Positions 6,186 through 8,238 of a DNA stretch of 8,238 nt are shown piece after piece. Source of the DNA: an uncultured Collinsella sp. (GTDB lineage Bacteria > Actinomycetota > Coriobacteriia > Coriobacteriales > Coriobacteriaceae); NCBI GenBank assembly GCA_902470925.1, contig CABRIF010000103.1, positions 1-8,238 on the forward strand, given 5' to 3'. Under the pieces are notes generated by a model, which was given only the letters and a program-made list of their open reading frames with translations, made no database searches and was not told the origin of the DNA. The translations under genes and the position numbers were made by a program. The stretch's first letter is position 1, and each line of letters starts with the position of its first letter.

Positions 6186-6260
6186 GATATGCTATAGGCG
6201 AAAACCGCCCGGGGCGAGTGCGGGCGCCGGTGCGGACTCAGCGCTTGCATGCCTCGGGGC

Positions 6261-6274
6261 TGTAAACGTTTCCA
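6261..6274 (-). promoter_or_regulatory. LacI/cre-like CG-centred operator
   Basis: On the minus strand the sequence is TGGAAACGTTTACA, built around the palindrome AAACGTTT. It matches the cre consensus TGWAANCGNTNWCA at all positions but the third. It lies immediately downstream of, and touches, the predicted -10 box of the surface gene, a position suited to repression. Actinobacteria lack classical CcpA, but LacI-family regulators there use the same kind of CG-centred site. Binding is inferred. Confidence 0.5.
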
Positions 6275-6302
6275 GTTTAGGGACAGATACAATAAACCAC
6301 AA
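6274..6302 (-). promoter_or_regulatory. Candidate sigma-70-type promoter of surface protein gene
   Basis: On the minus strand TTGTGG (6297-6302) is a -35 candidate and TAAACT (6274-6279) a -10 candidate, with a 17-bp spacer; each matches its consensus at four of six positions. Transcription would start near 6267, giving a GC-rich leader of about 100 nt. A TATAGC further down (near 6195) lacks a -35 partner. Confidence 0.4.
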
Positions 6303-6506
6303 GGTAGATGGCCGTGTTTGGGGATGATGGACCAACGCGGCCGGGCGGCGGCTGCCATTGATGGACCCCGGTGGCAGACGGCTTCTTCGGGCGCGGACCT
6401 GCGTGTTGCCGGTACAATCGAGCGGATTCATTTGCCCATGGCTACCTTGCGGTTTACGGGAGCACCGTGCGTGGCCGGCTGCATATATACAGGAGGCTTC
6501 CCCTGC

Positions 6507-6524
6507 CTTTCGCCTGAGCGAAAG
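6507..6524 (+). other. Perfect small hairpin in kinase leader
   Basis: CTTTCGC and GCGAAAG pair over 7 bp around the tetraloop CTGA. It is not followed by a T-run. It would lie in the 5' leader of the kinase message if transcription starts near the TACAAT at 6413 or the TATATA at 6484. Confidence 0.35.
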
Positions 6525-6688
6525 TCCAACGACCCGCACGGGCGGCGCCGCGGCTTGGAGTGCTGGTTGAGGATGGTCCGTCCCGCGGCCGTTTCGCCTG
6601 ATAAGATGGGTGGCAGGCAAGCCTGTTCGGAGGCGCGTTCCGGTGCTGGAAAAACGGCTCCGGACGTCCGCGCATCCGGGTGGCGGGG

Positions 6689-6696
6689 AAGGGGAG
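6689..6696 (+). promoter_or_regulatory. Ribosome binding site deciding the kinase start
   Basis: AAGGGGAG lies 4 nt before ATG 6701 and 10 nt before ATG 6707. Either ATG is compatible with it. The GTG at 6680 has no such site upstream and would swallow this one. Confidence 0.55.
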
Positions 6697-6700
6697 TGGC

Positions 6701-8161
6701 ATGCGCATGCAGTTGCCATGGAGTCGGCAGAATCCAACGAAGTTCTTCCGCACCGCTCAGCGGGGCGCCCTGCGCGGCCTCATGCTGTGCGTGCCCATGC
6801 TGCTTATCCTGCTGGGGCTTGAACTCGTGGCCAACGCCAACCCCGTGCCGGCGGTCATCACCATCGCCGGCCTGGTGCTCCTGTGCTTCTTCTTCGCTTA
6901 CGTGTTCGTGACCCCCGACGACTTCTCGCTGTCGGCCACCGACCGCACCCTAGGTATCGCGAGCCAGATCTTCGTCCACACCCGGCACGGCCTCACGCCC
7001 GAGGCGGGCCTGGGCGCCTGCCGCATCATCCTGCCCGAGACCCTGGCCTCAGCCATCTGCCTTACCGACGGCCAGGCGGTGGTGGCCAGCTGGGGCGAGG
7101 ATTCCGATCGCTGCCCGGTGGGGCAGCCGGTTGTGCTCGAGACCACCCTGCACGTGATCGCCACCAAGCAGACGAGCGTGTTCACCCGCGATGTCCCCAG
7201 TGACCCGGAGCCGCGCTTCTTCCCGCGCCTGCGTGCCGGCATCGCCGCGCCGCTGGTGGTGCGCGACCGCTGCATGGGGACGCTGGAGCTGTACTATCCG
7301 CGCTACAGCGACATCGACGCGCGGCAGATCGCGCTGGCAACGGGGTTTGCGGACCTCATCTCCACGCAGCTGGCGAGCTTTGAGCTCGAGCGTCAGGAGG
7401 ACGTGAGCGCCCGCATGGAGCTGCGCGCGCTGCAGTCGCAGGTGGACCCGCACTTTCTGTTCAACACCATCGGCACGATCGTGTCGCTCGTGCGCACCGA
7501 GCCCGAGAAGGCGCGGTCGCTGCTGATCGACTTTTCGAACTACTACCGCCAGACGCTGTCGAATTCCGAGGCCCTGACCTCGCTTGAAAGCGAGCTGGGG
7601 CAGGGCATGCGCTACATCAACCTCATGCAGGCGCGCTACGGGGCGGAGCGTCTGCGCCTGGAGGCCCATCTCGATCCGGCGACGCTGGACTGCCAGGTGC
7701 CGCCGTTTATTCTGCAGCCGCTGCTGGAGAACTGCATCAAGCACGCCATGCGCGAGACCGAGCCGCTGACGATCGAGCTGTCGTCGCGCCGCACGGACGA
7801 CGGCGTGCGCATCATGGTGGAGGACGACGGTGTGGGCATGGATGCCGAGACGCTGGCGCACCTGTTCGATTCTCCGGCGGATGCCGAGGAGGGGCGCGGT
7901 GCGGGAGAGGAGCACGGTGCGGGAGAGGTGTCGCACATGCCGTCGAGCGTGCGTGACGTGCCGATGACGGCCGACGGCTCCGTCAAGCGCGGCGGAGGCT
8001 TGGCGCTCTCGAACGTGCTCATGCGCATCCATTTCTTTTTCGGCGAACGTTCCGGTATCCAGGTGGCCTCCGAGCCGGGCAGCGGCACGAGCGTGACGGT
8101 CGAGCTGCTGGGCGAGCCGCACGAGCCCCAGGCAACCGCGCTGCCCTCAGCACGCGACTGA
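6701..8161 (+). CDS. LytS-type sensor histidine kinase with two membrane helices
   Basis: This 486-residue membrane kinase should autophosphorylate and pass phosphate to a response regulator, usually of the LytTR class in this family. Two helices (about 26-46 and 50-70) anchor it. A GAF-like domain (about 95-228; ITD-like CLTDG, later IAAPLVV and GTLELYY) closely follows the pattern of the LytS cytoplasmic sensor domain. The dimerisation/phosphoacceptor region carries QSQVDPHFLFN with H251. The ATPase domain has LLENCIKHA (N344), DDGVGM (375-380) and GGGLALSNV (431-439). LytS proper has a larger multi-helix receptor (5TMR); here only a two-helix stub remains, so the signal may be sensed by the GAF domain. 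The ATP lid between the two glycine boxes is enlarged by a hydrophilic stretch (about 391-430). ATG 6701 is chosen over GTG 6680 for its ribosome binding site; ATG 6707 is also possible. No partner regulator is in the window. Confidence 0.92.
   Translation: MRMQLPWSRQNPTKFFRTAQRGALRGLMLCVPMLLILLGLELVANANPVPAVITIAGLVLLCFFFAYVFVTPDDFSLSATDRTLGIASQIFVHTRHGLTPEAGLGACRIILPETLASAICLTDGQAVVASWGEDSDRCPVGQPVVLETTLHVIATKQTSVFTRDVPSDPEPRFFPRLRAGIAAPLVVRDRCMGTLELYYPRYSDIDARQIALATGFADLISTQLASFELERQEDVSARMELRALQSQVDPHFLFNTIGTIVSLVRTEPEKARSLLIDFSNYYRQTLSNSEALTSLESELGQGMRYINLMQARYGAERLRLEAHLDPATLDCQVPPFILQPLLENCIKHAMRETEPLTIELSSRRTDDGVRIMVEDDGVGMDAETLAHLFDSPADAEEGRGAGEEHGAGEVSHMPSSVRDVPMTADGSVKRGGGLALSNVLMRIHFFFGERSGIQVASEPGSGTSVTVELLGEPHEPQATALPSARD
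7897..7928 (+). repeat. In-frame 18-nt tandem duplication within kinase ATP lid
   Basis: CGGTGCGGGAGAGG occurs at 7897-7910 and again at 7915-7928, an 18-nt pitch that encodes RGAGEE followed by HGAGEV. Being a multiple of three it preserves the frame. It sits in the flexible lid loop, where length variation is tolerated. Confidence 0.75.
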
Positions 8162-8165
8162 CCTG

Positions 8166-8222
8166 CAGTTTGGGGACGGGGTCGTTTCGTTTTTCAGTCT
8201 GGGGACGGGGTCGATTCGTTTT
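8166..8222 (+). repeat. 29-bp-period tandem repeat at the window end
   Basis: CAGTTTGGGGACGGGGTCGT followed by TTCGTTTT (8166-8193) recurs at 8195-8222 with two changes in 28 bp. It starts 4 nt after the kinase stop. There is no stem with a T-run, so it is not a typical terminator, although the T-rich ends might contribute. GGGGAC-containing repeats often lie beside REP-associated (Y1/IS200-like) transposase genes; the window ends before this can be seen. Confidence 0.7.
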
Positions 8223-8238
8223 GTTTTGGCTCCAGCGG

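Larger units (their letters stand above)
6303..6700. other. Intergenic region upstream of the kinase
   Basis: No convincing gene is present in either strand. CTGCCA (6352-6357) and TGGCAG (6372-6377) form a 6-bp inverted repeat. TACAAT at 6413-6418 is a good -10 hexamer but lacks a matching -35. TATATA (6484-6489) is followed by a perfect 7-bp hairpin with a CTGA loop (6507-6524). A short dyad CAGGC-AA-GCCTG lies at 6614-6625. The kinase promoter probably falls in here but cannot be fixed by eye. Confidence 0.4.

Noticed and set aside
3731..6265. Long plus-strand open frame (844 codons) opposite the surface protein
   Set aside because: It is the antisense shadow of a gene with signal peptide, beta-helix, CnaB and LPKTG features, and its product is a Gly/Val/Asp/Arg-rich low-complexity sequence without recognisable domains.
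6680..6700. GTG start at 6680 for the kinase
   Set aside because: No Shine-Dalgarno sequence precedes it, whereas AAGGGGAG sits just before ATG 6701.
6192..6737. 181-codon minus-strand frame in the divergent intergenic region
   Set aside because: No ribosome binding site, Arg/Pro/Ser-rich composition, and it overlaps both the kinase start and the surface gene leader.
6249..6911. 220-codon plus-strand frame overlapping the kinase start
   Set aside because: It runs through predicted promoter sequence and then out of frame over the kinase membrane helices; no ribosome binding site and no domain.

Overview
The window is high-GC DNA with strong AGGAGG-type ribosome binding sites, a sortase-anchored (LPKTG) surface protein built from a beta-helix plus CnaB domains, and a LytS-type sensor kinase. 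Together these point to a Gram-positive actinobacterium. The surface-protein architecture looks most like Coriobacteriia (Collinsella/Olsenella relatives); this assignment is an inference from gene style, not from a marker gene.

Layout. (1) 1-236: leader with two 9-bp direct repeats at a 21-bp pitch that fit the LytTR-type binding consensus. (2) 237-1679 (+): 12-helix APC-superfamily amino acid/amine permease. (3) 1680-1862: spacer with two small hairpins and a third LytTR-like box. (4) 1863-3146 (+): cytoplasmic metal-dependent amidohydrolase of the carboxylated-lysine, prolidase/imidazolonepropionase-like group. (5) 3147-3871: 725-bp gap between convergent genes, holding a 436-bp nested palindromic repeat array, a small AT-richer island, a strong bidirectional terminator and a second GC-rich repeat. 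(6) 3872-6169 (-): 765-residue cell-wall-anchored surface protein. (7) 6170-6700: divergent intergenic region with a predicted promoter and a CG-centred LacI/cre-like operator for the surface gene. (8) 6701-8161 (+): LytS-type histidine kinase with only two membrane helices. (9) 8162-8238: start of a 29-bp-period tandem repeat.

How the genes may work together. The permease and amidohydrolase form a plausible uptake-and-hydrolysis pair: a substrate carrying an amide or peptide bond is imported and cleaved. The kinase belongs to a family that signals to LytTR-type response regulators, and LytTR-like boxes lie in front of the permease. Related LytS/LytTR systems in other bacteria control transporter genes, so a regulatory link is conceivable. 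No response regulator is in the window and the link is unproven. The surface protein looks like an adhesin-type product with separate control.

The least ordinary part is the 3163-3598 array: seven copies of a 13-bp core at 45-47-bp pitch (plus one outlying gap), arranged quasi-symmetrically around a central 61-nt hairpin and closed by perfect 15-bp inverted ends. It is non-coding and resembles a composite REP/MITE-type element.
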